Origin: Tetracladium setigerum
Taxonomy: Eukaryota; Ascomycota; Leotiomycetes; Helotiales
DNA: 64,000 nt
Direction: 5' to 3'
Assembly (NCBI GenBank): GCA_031472005.1
Contig: PZJY01000009.1
Coordinates: 2,356,001-2,420,000 of the forward strand
The position numbers and the translations under genes were made by a program. Shown here one piece after another: positions 46,245 through 58,705 of this stretch; within the stretch, counting starts at the first letter, position 1, and each line of letters opens with the position of its first letter. The notes below the pieces were generated by a model, which did not search any database, was not told where the DNA came from, and saw only the letters and a program-made list of their open reading frames with translations.

Positions 46245-49093
46245 TCATCGAAGTTCCACCCTTTCCTCATCTTCAGTGATCCCGACGCTGGTCGTTCGGA
46301 ACAGAGCAATCGTGTCTGGGTAAACATTCACATTGTCTCTATGTGATGCAAGGGTCCTTCCATTCTGAGTGATCATGTTTGTGGTGCCGACTGTGATCAG
46401 ACAGTAGATGTTGATATTGCTGACTTCGCCCTCGAGGCTAAATATGTTGGCTTGGCACTTCTCAGGAGCACCGCGATCAGAGCATTCTATAAATGATTTT
46501 GGATCAGCTCGGGAAGCGAATTTTGTGAGGGCTTCTGAAGATAGAATGATGAGGGTTATAAATCGGATGTTTATTGCTTACTTGTGCTGTAGTTGTTGAA
46601 AAACGAATACAACCCCGCGCCATATGCAAGGATGTTCTTGGAACTGATGATTCGAAGACCCCAGGCTTCGGAACAAGTTGCAGGCTGCCCAGCACATGTT
46701 GAGGCAAAATCGGGGTCGTTGATTGACGAGACAACGTTGAAGGGCGTGGGTGCAATTGGTTGTGGTTGATAATATCTTGAGCATTCCTAAATTAGTGTCT
46801 CGCTTGATAGATACCAAAATAATCTTCATGAACTTACGGTGTCTCAGTCTGGATAACCCCCATGAAGATATTTTGCGTGTTGGCTAATTGGTATTGATAA
46901 AGTACATTGTGCTCGGAAGAAGTTCCCACACTGGAAGTGGCCAAGAATCAGCAAGACCGTTCAAAACCAATGAGAAAGAAAACTGGGGAGGGAAGGGAGA
47001 ACATACAGCCAGAAATTCCCAGCAGTGCTCTCAATATAGAGGCCTCTTCCACTATAAACTGTAATCTGACCATTGTTTGCTTCCATTTCGAGATCATGAT
47101 CAGCAGTCCAGAGCCAGACGTTTTCCAGGTAAAGGTTGGACGCCGAGCGGGTGACATGCATCATCATATATGCTCCAATGCAGGCTCGGTTGACATCAGT
47201 TCCACCTTTTGGACATTGTGAAAGCTGAAGATTCGATCCAGCAAACCCTCCAATTCTCACGTGAACGTCCCACATGCCCGATGGCTGTCCAGTATTCGAT
47301 AGATTCCACTCTATCCCAATGGCGCCAGCTTGGGTCCCTTGAGTACTTACAATCGTGTCAGTCCATTCAACACGACCAGTGGATCCATAGTTTCCAACTT
47401 TCACGACTGGTTGTGGGTTGTTCATGTCGTTGAAGAAAGCGCCGCTTGACATGATAATCGGGTAAGCTTCGCCGACAATTCTAGCACCGGCGGGGATCAA
47501 TAATGTCCTCGTTATCCTGTAAGTTCCTGAATCGATGAAGATAACTTGACCGGCAGAAGTTGCACTATTGATGACATTTTGAAGAGCAGTGGTGTCGTCT
47601 GTGCGACCGTTTCCCGTAGCTCCACCACTGCGTACGCTTCTGAATGAAGAGAGGGGCAGAAGTCTGTACTGGGGCTTCGAGCGTTGGTAATATTTACTGC
47701 CACTGAGAAGAGATGCTGGTCTCTTCACTGGCGTCAAAGGTCCCTGGAATCTTTGGGGCCCAGTTGGGGTATACTGATTTCCTTGGCCCCAAGCAGTGAT
47801 GGTCGACGATCCACTGGTACCACCCAGAATTGTTCCTCCACCAGCTTGTTGCACTACAGTGCCAACATTGCTAATGGCAACATTCTCGAGGATCAAACTT
47901 CCTGCTGTGGCAGGCAAGGAGCCTGAATCAAAAGCGGTAACAACACCAACTGGTGTGTTTGTGATACTGCTGTCAATGACGGTAATCGAGCCGACGTTTT
48001 GGGCTCCTCTACCTCCGGCAGAAATGTCAATACCGGTCTTGCAATTGTTGATCTTGAGGCCCTGATAAAGCCAGCCCCAACTCCAGAGTTGGCTAATTGC
48101 TGTCACGCAGTTGTTGAAAGTAATGTCGCGCATTGTGAACTGTTGGTTGCCAACTTGTAGGCCAAGATTTCCACCATTGAAGGTCAGCTCTGTCATGAAA
48201 CCCGCGGATCCTGTCAAACATCAGTAATCTGCACATATTGAACCCCATCTCTCTTTTGCATCATTTCATTTCCGTACATATAAAACTCGAGGATTAGCCA
48301 CATACCACTCTCGCAAAAGATTCCCACATGCTGAGTCCCAGGTGCTGAGCTCATTTGGAAGACAATATTGTGCAGACTAGTGGCCTGTGCAGTAGGCCAA
48401 TGAATCCCGGCAGTTGAAGCAGTGATGGGAACACTTGTCAAATCGAAGATGAAGTTGCGTACTTGTCTCCAAAAAACGGTGGTAGATAGCCAGTTCAGAT
48501 CCTGTGTATAATAAGGGTCTCCGTCGATTAACCCGAATCCTTGGAATGATGGGCTTGCTTTTAGAACTGGGGTGTTATTTGGGTCACCAATCATTTGGGT
48601 GTAGTATTGATCAAGAATTGAAGAAGACAGCAAGTATGTGCCTGCTGGGAAATAAACAACCGCGGGGGTGATTGTGGATGAGATGCATCCACGACCGCAG
48701 CGACCCCCGGCGTTCATAGCAGCATTGATGGCAGCAGTGTCATCTGTGACCCCATCGCCTATTTTGGAGTCAGTATCAAGATTTTTCTGATTCTTTTGGG
48801 GAAGAATAAACATTGCATAGTGTAGAATTACCTCTTGCACCATAATCTTTCACATTTCGATATACTTGATAGCCTGCAGGCCCAAAAGCAGAAATTCCTT
48901 GGTGAGCTATCCTCTCATACCACCATGGAGTCGCAGTAAATTCTGAAATGAGAGTTTCGTTGATCTGTGCCGATGAATCACGCAGTGGTTTTTCAGTTCC
49001 GTGGAAGGCTTCGTCAATAATACTCTCGGCCTGTTGTGTCCAGCTCGCCCCAAGCAAAAGCAGAAACAGAAAAGTGAGAGAAGATGTAAACAT
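46245..49093 (-). CDS. secreted exo-beta-1,3-glucanase, GH55 family
   Basis: Six exons: 49093-48832, 48758-48306, 48210-47007, 46930-46838, 46775-46582 and 46486-46245, with introns of 73, 95, 76, 62 and 95 bp. The length is 815 residues with intact frames. The signal peptide is MFTSSLTFLFLLLLGASW. The enzyme has the two tandem right-handed beta-helix halves of GH55, each opening with the pectate-lyase-like motif: DYGARGDGVTDDTAAINAAM (about 83-102) and GATGNGRTDDTTALQNVINS. Other family blocks are PAVVYFPAGTYLLSSSILDQ, QVIFIDSGTYRITRTLLIPA and WLWTADHDLEMEANNGQITV. It releases glucose or gentiobiose from beta-1,3-glucan in fungal walls, used in wall turnover or mycoparasitism. It is divergent from a GH64-GH18 enzyme. 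Intron 4 uses a CAAG acceptor. Confidence 0.95.
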
Positions 49094-51429
49094 GTTGACT
49101 CTCAGTTAGAAATCTTTACACTAAAAGCCTTTTGGGAAGTTGTTGGGACTGGATTTGAATAAGACGAGAAGGCTCTTTGACGTTGAGCCCGAGAGCGCTC
49201 TCTCTGAATATATCACCCCGCTGATATCGACACCCAAAACTAAGCTCTTGCTTCATGTTTCCTCACAAGACTGCTCTAGTGTATGTATGGCAGGCTGCCT
49301 GCTCGTTCACACCACCAAAAGTTAAATGGCGGCCACGGGACGGCGGATCCTAGTTCCCGCTTCGACTCCTTATTGATACAGCGCAGCGTAACCTGAAACT
49401 TATGTAAAGTGTCGGCATCAATGAGGCTGGATACGGTGCAGCCATACCAAGTATACAGTCCAACTGCCGACCAAGCACACCACTACTTTGAAATGCCCTG
49501 GGAAAAACAGACACTGCCCAGTATTACTAGCAGCTGGGACTTCTTGTTTGATTCTAAACCTGGCATCAAATAACTTGGAAGTCAAGGGACATGTCACCTG
49601 TCATAACTTATCCACATGTCAACAAAAGTGTAGATCTGTAGAAAGGGGTGTGCAATTGCCAATTGGTAGCTGACTTCCCGCATTGAAAACCAGCTGCTAA
49701 GACCAATCGTGGTATTGTGCCACCATCCATCATTACCCCACGGCTGGGCAAACCCCGCAGTAGATCTTGTATTCAATATTTTTAGCGAGACAACATCACA
49801 CCTCCAGAAATTAACCCTCTGACTTCATATAAGTTTTAAGCCAGCAGACTTCGTGAGCCAGCTCAGGTGATTTTTGTTTCGAGGCTTGCCATCAAGAGGA
49901 TGTTACGTTTCCAGGTAACAACCGACATTCAACCTCGTTCCGAGTGCCAAAGCACCGACAAAGCGCCGTATACTCATAATTCTTTGCTCGAGGAATGCAC
50001 TAATCTTAATCGAGCGTGGTCTCCATTCTTTGATTTCTATTCACCATACCGCTAAAACTTTTCTTCACTTACTCTATTCTCAGTTCAAAGGAAGGAAGCT
50101 GTATATTTTGATATAAATCTCAGTGCTCTCGTTTCTAAGTAACTACAAAATGTTCTGTTCTGTTCAGTTCTTTCTACGAAGATCTAGCTTCACATTACAC
50201 AAGTATCTTTCTGCAAGGCTTGCGTATCAATCATTTCCACAACCTTTGGGTGACTGTTTTCAGGTTGTGATAAAGCAAGTCACTCGCTACGGGCTTGGCA
50301 AGCAGCGCATCGGAAATGACCACGAAGCATTGACAGCTGACAGGTACATTGCCGAACATTGATGGATTGCGGAACTTTAGAACCAAAGCTTAATGACGCA
50401 GCTGTATTCGTATGTTGGTAAGTTATCCAATCAAATTCTTCGCCTTCCTCTTCCGTTCAGAAACTCAAAAACAGAATCTAAGCTAAATGGAAAGATCAAT
50501 CATTTTCGACTAAGAGTTCTGGAAGTAAGTCCCAACCAATTAGGCACATATACTTTTTGGTCCTCTTCTCGTTTAGTAAATTCCTTTCTTCTTCTGCTTC
50601 TTCCTTTTGAATGTGGAGCATGGGACTAGCTGTACACTCGACATCTGACCTGAGTCCAACGGGTAACCTTCCAACAAACCGGGCGTTAAGCGAAAAAGCA
50701 ACAACAGCAGGTGTTACAAATTCGTCAGGCATTGGCAAAGCTTTGATACCTAGGTATCTAAGCCTCAATCAACCACTCATTGGCGTAGGTCTTTTTGCAA
50801 AGCACTTAAGCAGTGCATTTGTTGAAAGTTGTAAATTATATTGAGAGATTGTGCTTGGGGTTTGATTATCGTACCAAGATTCGACGATTAATTCATGAAC
50901 AGTTCGTGATAACTTCACAGAGTTTGAACAGCCCATGGCATCTCTTTGACTTCTCAAGGCGTTGGACATCAAGATGATCGGAGATGGAACAGTACATAGG
51001 GCTGAACGGAGCCAGCCACACCAGAACTCGGAGACTTATTGAACATAATTTCCCGCAGCGGAGGCACCCGTGACGCGATGGCCTAAATGGCGCATCAAGT
51101 GGCTTTGGTGGAAGCCAGTAAGGAATGAAGATTCAATACACCAACATTACATCAGCCTAGGCAGAGGATGTTCAGGTTCGTTCAGCTGTTCCTTGCCCAA
51201 GGATTCATGTGCCCTTGTTGTTACATATTTTTTCAAATAACCATTACTCCAGTATGTCTCATTTGGTTACCTGTACTTCAAGCGGGTCAGCCCTTAAGAA
51301 TAATGGGATGCTTTTTCTGATTGACTTGTATATATTATGAACCAATTTGCCGTCAAATCCCAAGTTGCTTTACCCTTCTTCAAACCCTATCACTGTCATA
51401 CTTGAAATCAGTTTAATCACTTTCACAAA
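49094..51429. other. 2.3 kb divergent upstream region of GH55 and GH64-CBM6-GH18 genes
   Basis: No supported gene. It could drive both wall-degrading enzymes. A GCGGGG (fits the CreA consensus SYGGRG) lies on the minus strand near 49217, but such a short site is expected by chance. Short open frames near 50123-50362 and 50611-50844 show nothing recognisable. Confidence 0.5.
51329..51337 (+). promoter_or_regulatory. TATA-like box of the GH64-CBM6-GH18 gene
   Basis: TATATATTA lies about 95 bp before the ATG at 51430, a normal position for a fungal inducible gene. Confidence 0.45.
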
Positions 51430-54400
51430 ATGGTGAACCAGCTTAATATCTCTTTGAAGAACACTACTTCTAGCACCGTCTATGCCTATATCACTGGCCG
51501 TGCAGATCAAAGTAATGGAGCACTTTGTCTCATGCAAGCAGATGGAAAAACTCCCTACTTTCCACAATCACCACCCACTGATCAATCGCCTCTTGCAGTC
51601 GACTGCACAATCCGTTTGGGTCCTCCGGGCTCTAGTACCATCGTTACCATCCCACAACTCTCATCGGCACGCATCTGGTTCTCGTTGAATATTCCTCTGG
51701 TATTCCGCTTGAATCGCAATGCCCCTGGCGCTCAGTCACCTGGACTTGTCGAGCCATCCGTTGCAAATCCCACTGATCCGAATATCAACACCAATTGGGG
51801 TTTCTGCGAGTTGACTCTCAATAACTTCCAACTCTTTGCAAACATCTCTTACGTCGATTTCGTTTCTCTTCCCATCTCGATGGCCTTGACCAATCTTTCT
51901 GGTCAAACCCAAGTCGTCAAAGGTATTCCCAAGGATGGGCTTGAGAATATCGCCAGAGCTCTGATTGCACAGAACTCTGCCGATAATGCTGGTTGGGATA
52001 GATTGATTGTTAAATCACCATCAGGACAGGTGCTCAGAGTCCTCAGTCCTAACCTTGGACAGAGAATCGATTCTTCGATATTATCAGGATATTTCGAGCC
52101 CTACGTTAACCTCGTATGGAACAAATACACCAACACTCCCCTTACAGTCGATACTCAAGCCGCTCCTGGTGTTGTCCAGGGCACAGTATCTGGTAACATA
52201 CTTAACTTTCCAGGGGTTGGCAGTTTTAGCAAACCTAGCACACGCGATATCTTGACCTGTGACTCGGGGCCGTTTCTCACAAATACCCCAGGCATGGCCG
52301 CCTTGACTCCAAGAATTGCAGCAGCCTTCAATCGTTCGACACTGCTCTCATCCTCCTTCGAGCCAGCCAATCCAGGAAGCGCGTATCAATACCCCATCAC
52401 CAACCACTACTCTCGCATCGTCCACGAAAATAACATTGACAGGAGGGGTTACGCATTCCCCTACGATGACGTTAATCCAAGTGGAGGAGCTGATCAGTCA
52501 GGCTCAGCAGCAGATTCGAATCCAAGTCTTCTCACGATTGTTGTTGGAGGCAGCTCTGGTTTCGACGCAAGATCACGCATTCAAGCTGAAAACTTTGACC
52601 AAAACAATGGCGTTCTAACCGAGCCCACCAACGACATTGACGGAGGTAACAATGTCGGATGGATCAAGAATGGCGACTGGATTGGTTTTAACAATGTCTC
52701 ATTCACTGGTACAGGTTTGAATGCGTTTGTCGCTCGTGTTTCTTCTGGTGCAGCAGCGGGAATCAGTGGAACAGTCCAGTTGGTTCTCGACAACTTGAAC
52801 GCTACACCTGTAGCAACGTTCAATATTCAAAGCACTGGGGGCTGGCAGACTTGGAGAACTGTTACGACTCGAATGAGCACCGCAGTTACTGGAACACATA
52901 ATGTATACCTGAAGTTCGCCAGCTCTCAAGAAGCAGACTTTGTCAATGTCAACTGGTTCACTTTCCAACAGGCAACCTCAACTATAATTCCGACTCCTCC
53001 TACGACTCCAACGCCTCCCACACCTGTCCCAAGTGGCAGAAAGTACAAGAGTGTTGCATATTTCGTCAATTGGGTACGTTAAATTCTACTTTTGCCCCGC
53101 AATATGTTGCCTTCCTCAGACATCTCTTGGAGCCTCGGGGATATATGTCATCTGTTGTGGCCCAATCAAACATCATCAAAACTTTTAGATATAAAATGTA
53201 CTTTGATATTTATGTGTTTTAACAGGCAATCTATGGTCGCAATTACAACCCGCAAGATCTTCCAGCAGATCAACTCACTCACATCAATTATGCTTTCGCA
53301 AACATTGCGTCTGACGGAACAGTGTACGTGCCAACATCCTGAATTCTAAATCAGATTTAAATCGCTAACTTAACTCAACTTTTAGCATCTTGACTGACCA
53401 GTGGGCTGATACCGACAAACACTATCCAGGAGATTCATGGAATGATGTTGGTCTCAACGTGTACGGTTGTTTCAAGCAGCTGTTCCTCCTCAAGAAGAAG
53501 AATCGAAAGTTAAAGGTGCTGCTCTCTATCGGAGGATGGTCATACAAAGAAAACTTTGCTGGTCCAGCAAGTACACCTGAAGGCAGAGCAAAGTTTGCTT
53601 CGAGTTCGGTTGAGCTGGTGAAGGATCTAGGTCTGGATGGTAAATACATGTTCATCCCAGCTTATCATGCACACGCTAACCTGGGTATAGGGATTGACAT
53701 TGACTGGGAGTATCCAGCAGGTAAAGAGATGAACTTTGAAATACTGGTTTGCTTCTTGCTGACTTTCATCATAGACGACATTCAGGCATCAAATTTTGTT
53801 GAGCTCCTCCGTGTTACACGAAATGTAAGTTATCAACCACTTTGAATCTTTGCGAACCATTATTGACCACTTTCACCAACAACAGGCCTTTCTTACATAC
53901 TCGGCACAATTTGCCAACAACTACAAATTTTTGATCACTGCAGCGTGCCCAGCAGGTAAGTTCCAAAGTATAGTACAACCAGCTGCTCCGAATCTGACAA
54001 AGTTGTCCAAGGACCTGCACAATACAAGGTAATGCGTCTCAAAGAAATGGATCAATACATGGATTTCTGGAACTTGATGGCGTAAGCACTTTCCTAATTT
54101 CCTCAAACTTAATTACCTAACAAGTCAACACAGCTATGATATGGCCGGCGGATGGGACAGCGTTTCAGGCCACCAAGCCAACATCTACAAATCACCCAGC
54201 AACCCACCTAGCACTCCCTTCTCCGCCGACGATGCAATGACATATTATACCACAGTTGGCCAAATCAAGTCCGAGAAGATGGTACTCGGAATGCCCATTT
54301 ACGGCCGAGCATTTCTCAATACCGACGGTCCTGGCAAGCCCTACACGGGCGTCGGACAGACCGAACCTGGAAGCTGGGAAGCCGGGACGTGGGACTATAA

Positions 54401-55182
54401 AGCGCTTCCTCGTCCTGGTGCGACCGAGAATTTTGATGCGGCATTGATAGCAAGCTGGAGTTATGATTCTGCGAAGAGGATGTTGATCACTTATGATACG
54501 CCCGAGGCGGAGAGGCGGAAGGCGGAGTATATCAAGTCCAAGGGCTTTGGTGGTGCGATGTGGTGGGAGAGTAGCGCTGATAAGAAGGGTGATCAAAGTT
54601 TGATCTGGGTGGTTGCGGATTCACTTGGGGGTGCTGGATATTCGAATTTGGATACCACGCAGAACTTGCTGAGTTACCCGAGTTCTAAATATGCTAATGT
54701 GCAGAGACAATTTGAAGCTGCTGGGTTGCGTTATTGGATAGTCAGGATGCGACAGTTCCTTCAGTTTCGACCGAAGATATTGCTCAGAAACCTTTGGAGA
54801 TATCTGAAGGAGTAGACAATTTGGATAGTCAAGATACGCCGGTTCCTTCTACTTCGACTGGAGATATTGCCAGGAACCTCAAGGAGTATCTGAAAGAGCA
54901 GACAACTTGGATAGTCAAGATACGCCTGTTACTTCAGCTTCGACCGGAGATATAGCCCAGGAACCTCAAGGAGTATCTGAAGAAGCAGACAACTTGAATA
55001 GTCAAGATACACCAGTTCCTTCAGTTTCGACCGAAACTATTGCTCAGAAACCTTTGGGGGTACCTGAAGGAGCAGAAAACTTGGATAGTCAGGATCCGCC
55101 AGTTCCTTCAGCTTCGATCGAAGATAGTACCCAGAAACCTTTGGGAGTATCTGAAGGAGTAGACAGATTGGAAGAAGCTTGA
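51430..55182 (+). CDS. GH64 beta-1,3-glucanase - CBM6 - GH18 chitinase fusion with repeat tail, two single-base frame breaks
   Basis: Eight exons: 51430-53073, 53226-53323, 53386-53639, 53691-53720, 53775-53824, 53886-53955, 54012-54081 and 54134-55182. Residues 1 to about 370 are a thaumatin-fold GH64 glucanase (LNISLKNTTSSTVYAYITGR; NWGFCELTLNNFQLFANISY; GWDRLIVKSPSG). About 383-513 are a CBM6-like beta-sandwich (SRIQAENFDQNNGV; NVGWIKNGDWIGFNNVSFTG; FVNVNWFTFQ). After a Pro/Thr linker, GH18 begins KYKSVAYFVNWAIYGRNYNP, with KVLLSIGGWSY, the catalytic DGIDIDWEYPA (acid Glu at about 672) and MDQYMDFWNLMAYDMAGGWD. The tail is five 29-residue repeats. Bases are missing at about 54722-54733 and in the second repeat (54869-54871). 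The restored length is about 1088 residues. No signal peptide is visible. It would attack glucan and chitin together. Confidence 0.88.
54734..55167 (+). repeat. five tandem 87-bp coding repeats
   Basis: Units start at 54734, 54821, 54907, 54994 and 55081 with TTGGATAGTCA or a near copy. Four are 87 bp; the second is 86 bp and lacks one C (GCCAGGAACC against GCCCAGGAACC in the third). Each unit encodes 29 residues of the form LDSQDTPVPSxSTxDIAQ plus KPLGVSEGVDN, rich in Ser, Thr, Pro and Asp/Glu. Confidence 0.93.
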
Positions 55183-55427
55183 TATGCGGAGGTGATTCTT
55201 CATGCAACGAGATATTGATAATGATGATGTTTTTAAGGGGCTGGTTGAGGTGGAGTCAGATGTATTGATTATTCTATCGTTTTGAAGTATCATTCCGCAA
55301 TAGTTTGTAATTTCATTCATTGTGAACTTATTCATAGCGACACAAATAGTACTAGAGTATTGAGAAGCTAAACTTGAAAGATTCGTCTCAAAGTATGTCA
55401 AACCAGAGGAAGATCCTCCACCGCTAC

Positions 55428-57132
55428 TCACTTGACCAAGACGCGAACACCTTGGCTGCTTGCCTTTGCCCACGGAACAAACTGCTCACGAACCATAATT
55501 ACATCCTCTTCATCCGTCTCAAAAAGCTCCATCTCCACTCTACGAAACAAATTTGCGAGAATGATATACAACTCAGCGTAAGCTAGATTCATCCCAATAC
55601 AAATCCGCGTGCCTTTGGAGAACGAGACCAAGTAACGAGTGAGAAGCTTGCCGTTGGGCGCAGTTGGTAACCTACCGTCTACTGGAGATGGGAGCCATCG
55701 CGCTGGGTTGAAGGTATGGGAGTCTGGGAAGATACTTTCGTTGTGATGCATGCTGTAGCAACTCATGGAGAAGAGTGTCCCCGGAGGAAGAGTGTAGTCT
55801 TTGTATTGAAGAGGAGAGTCTGAGCTACGGTTCGATCGCATTGCAACACCGTAAGACAGTCGAAGAGCTTCGTCATTATTAGAATAAGGCCATGGAGGTT
55901 AGATGTTTTTTACATACCTTCTTGAAGGACAGCCGTCAGGTACGGAAGCTTTTCCAAAGTCGGAAGGGAGGGCTGTGGACCATCGAGATTTGGCCATGCT
56001 GTGAGTAGCTCTTCTTTTAACGTCGTCAACATTATTGGATTGAGCAGAAGATGACATATAGCGACATATGTAGCGGTCTTGATGGTTTCGCCCCCAGCGG
56101 CGACAAGGGTCTGGCCTTCATGTCTTAGCCTCTCGAGAGTCTTCTCCTCAGGTGGAAGATCACCGCGAACAAGGTCTCTAAAGACTGAAGGGCGTAGACC
56201 GTCCTTGAGATCCTCATTATTATTTGCCTCCATCATTGCTTTCGCCTGCAACTTGACGTCCTTCGAACAATCAGCCTGATGGAATCCACATGGTGAAGAA
56301 TGAGAGAAATTCAATCTACCTTTCGGAATGCAAAGACAGAAGCTAAAGGTGGATCGAGCCATTCAACAAACTTTTCTGGGAAAGCCTTTGTAATCGTGAG
56401 CAGCCAAGGGAAGTGAATAAAGTTATGAACCCCGGCAACAAGACCCCTTAGCGCCTGCATGAAGTCTGGGTTGAAATCCTTGCTGGATGTAAAGTCATAG
56501 CATCTTGCGAAAGAGTAATGAATGATTAAATCGGAAGCCAGGCACCCAATAGCCCTATCCATTCTCACTGGCCTGGGCTGGCCCTTAAATTCCGTATTAA
56601 GTCTATGGCAGAGAGCTGAGACTCGAGCCTGGATTTCGGGGACGAAGTTTGCTATGACTTGCTTTGAGAAGAAAGGATTGAGTGCAGCACGCCGGACTCG
56701 ATGGAGACGATGTGAGACAGTCGCGAAGCCAGAGGAGGGCGCATCAACCCATACTTGATGCGGCAGGTATTTGGAGAAGGGCTTCAAGGAGTATATTGTT
56801 TCGTAGAATTCGGGATCGCTGATGTGTACTTCATGGGGGCCGACTCGTACAATAGGACCTTTCTAAGAGTTAGTGTTGCGAATCTAGACTCTCAGAACGT
56901 TGACGTTGTACGAACCATACTTGACATGGAGATCTTGGATATGTAGCGTCATTTGACCGCCGAGGAATACATCGTAGTAAGTCTGGTACCATACACTCAA
57001 TGCTGCGAGCTTTGGCCCAGGAATAGCAGAGAGAGGACTGTAGTAGAGTCGATACACTGCGACCGAAATCTTGAAGACCGCAAAGGTCAACAAGAGAAGC
57101 GAGAATACGATAAAGCCCTCGAAAGATGCCAT
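55428..57132 (-). CDS. cytochrome P450 monooxygenase
   Basis: Four exons: 57132-56916, 56858-56320, 56275-55918 and 55867-55428, with introns of 57, 44 and 50 bp. The length is 517 residues with intact frames. The N-terminal membrane anchor is FIVFSLLLLTFAVFKISVAV, followed by the proline hinge region SAIPGPKLAALSVWYQTYYD. The I-helix oxygen-binding segment reads VAAGGETIKTATYVAICHLL, the K-helix ExxR is EALRLSYGVAMR, the PERF-like block is FNPARWLP, and the heme loop is FSKGTRICIG with Cys461 as the iron ligand. It resembles the trichodiene-oxygenase-like P450 group common in fungal secondary metabolism, but no terpene cyclase or polyketide gene is nearby. Substrate unknown. Two introns use AAG acceptors. 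Confidence 0.93.
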
Positions 57133-58705
57133 AACTCTGGCAGGGGTTGACTTAAATTGAAGAAGAGTTAGATTTCCGTTTATTTTGGGACTATCAATTT
57201 CATATTTTGGTCGTTGAGTTAAGGGAAGCAAGGAGAGAACACAGGAGCTACCTATATACCTACCCAGTCTCGGGCGAGCGACGGCTAGGCCAAAGATTCC
57301 GCACCATTCACCAGTGATAAATGACCAGAATGTGTTGGGAGGAGTTGCCCGAATGCACTTGCCTTCTTACAACTTGCCATCGGCCAATGATATGCAATTC
57401 TGACAGTTTCTGACTGGAGAATTGTAGACAAGAGTGGCCAAAGATGCAAGTGCTGAGGGCCAAGCAGCAGCGTCTGGCAATACAAAGTGCATGACTTATC
57501 TGCTTTCTCTGATCGAATCAGATCTACCAAACACCAAGGACCCGAGAGGATGAGAATGTGACGGCGAGGGCATTTTGATAGCGCGTATATTGCTTGGAAA
57601 GACAGATGGAAGTGTCCGCACTCACCCCCATCCTGTTGTGGTTGCATTGTAGTGCATTTTGAGTAACCACAGAAACTGTCAACAAAAGCAAAGTCAATGA
57701 ATGGTAAGAGCCAAACGTGTGCCATCTTTCTACCAACCATATTACTTATGGGTCACACTTCTTCCTTAACATCCGTTCATCAAAAACCAACAGCTTGGCC
57801 ATTGGTTACAAATGCTCCAATAACAATCGTTCTCTCCAAGCAAGATGTTGGTATTCCCGAAAGTGGATTAAGGTGGGAGAAAACCAACCCAGCAATAGAA
57901 GCAGGTGGTTTAGCAATAGAACGTGCAGCTAGCCGCTTTTTCACCGAGAGAATTCATGCAAGGAGAGAAGGGCAGAGACAGTTCTCACCATCTCGATCCG
58001 CTGCATGGGGACAACTATGCTCCTACTCGTCAACAATGTTACACAAGAAGCTGAAAAAGCAAATTAGAGAGGAATATTAGAGGTGATGTTGAGAGGTACG
58101 TACTGTCATGCAGGCTTGCGTGCCATTTTGCGATTTATCCACCCCCATATTACATATGTATAATAAGCATGTACAGTACAACAAAGCCATGAGAGACCGT
58201 TGCACAGGTGAAAGGGTGGGCAACACGCCTTTGATACCAAAACAATAGATGTCGACCAAGGCAAGTTCTCCAACTGTTCAAAGTCTTTGCCATTCCCGCT
58301 GAATGAACTCTGTGATTTTGTGCATCCATTGTATCTTCTATCAAGCTTTCACGTGTTTTCTCCAATTCCGGAAGTTTTCGTACAGTCACTATAAAATTAG
58401 CGGTTCAGTCATTGGATAGTGGAGCATGCCGTTACTTCCGTTTCTTTTCTCTGTGATATTACACGTCCCTAATATGCTGGGTCATGCATAACCATAAGTC
58501 CATCGAATGCTTCTGAATGTTGTCACTTCCATCCCAGTATCACGCCCATAAAAACGATCCGCTACCAATAGTCCCCCTATACAAAAAAAATTCCCAGCCC
58601 AAGCATAAATGCCATCCGAAAGGAGACTCCCCAATCCCCCTTGCCATCAACCTCACCAAAGCCACAACTGCACATTTGGCCGCTCCCCTCTCTCGTCCCA
58701 CATCT
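57133..58705. other. 1.6 kb region without a supported gene
   Basis: Open frames at 57285-57740 (minus) and 57697-58080 (plus) show no domain. The P450 promoter is at the left end. A TACAGTA heptamer lies at 58172. Confidence 0.45.

Noticed and set aside
49094..51429. CreA-type sites as evidence for carbon repression of the glucanase/chitinase pair
   Set aside because: Single six-base SYGGRG matches occur by chance in 2.3 kb; no close pairs were seen.
57285..58080. Minus-strand (57285-57740) and plus-strand (57697-58080) open frames as genes next to the P450
   Set aside because: Composition and lack of any motif look random; the two overlap on opposite strands.
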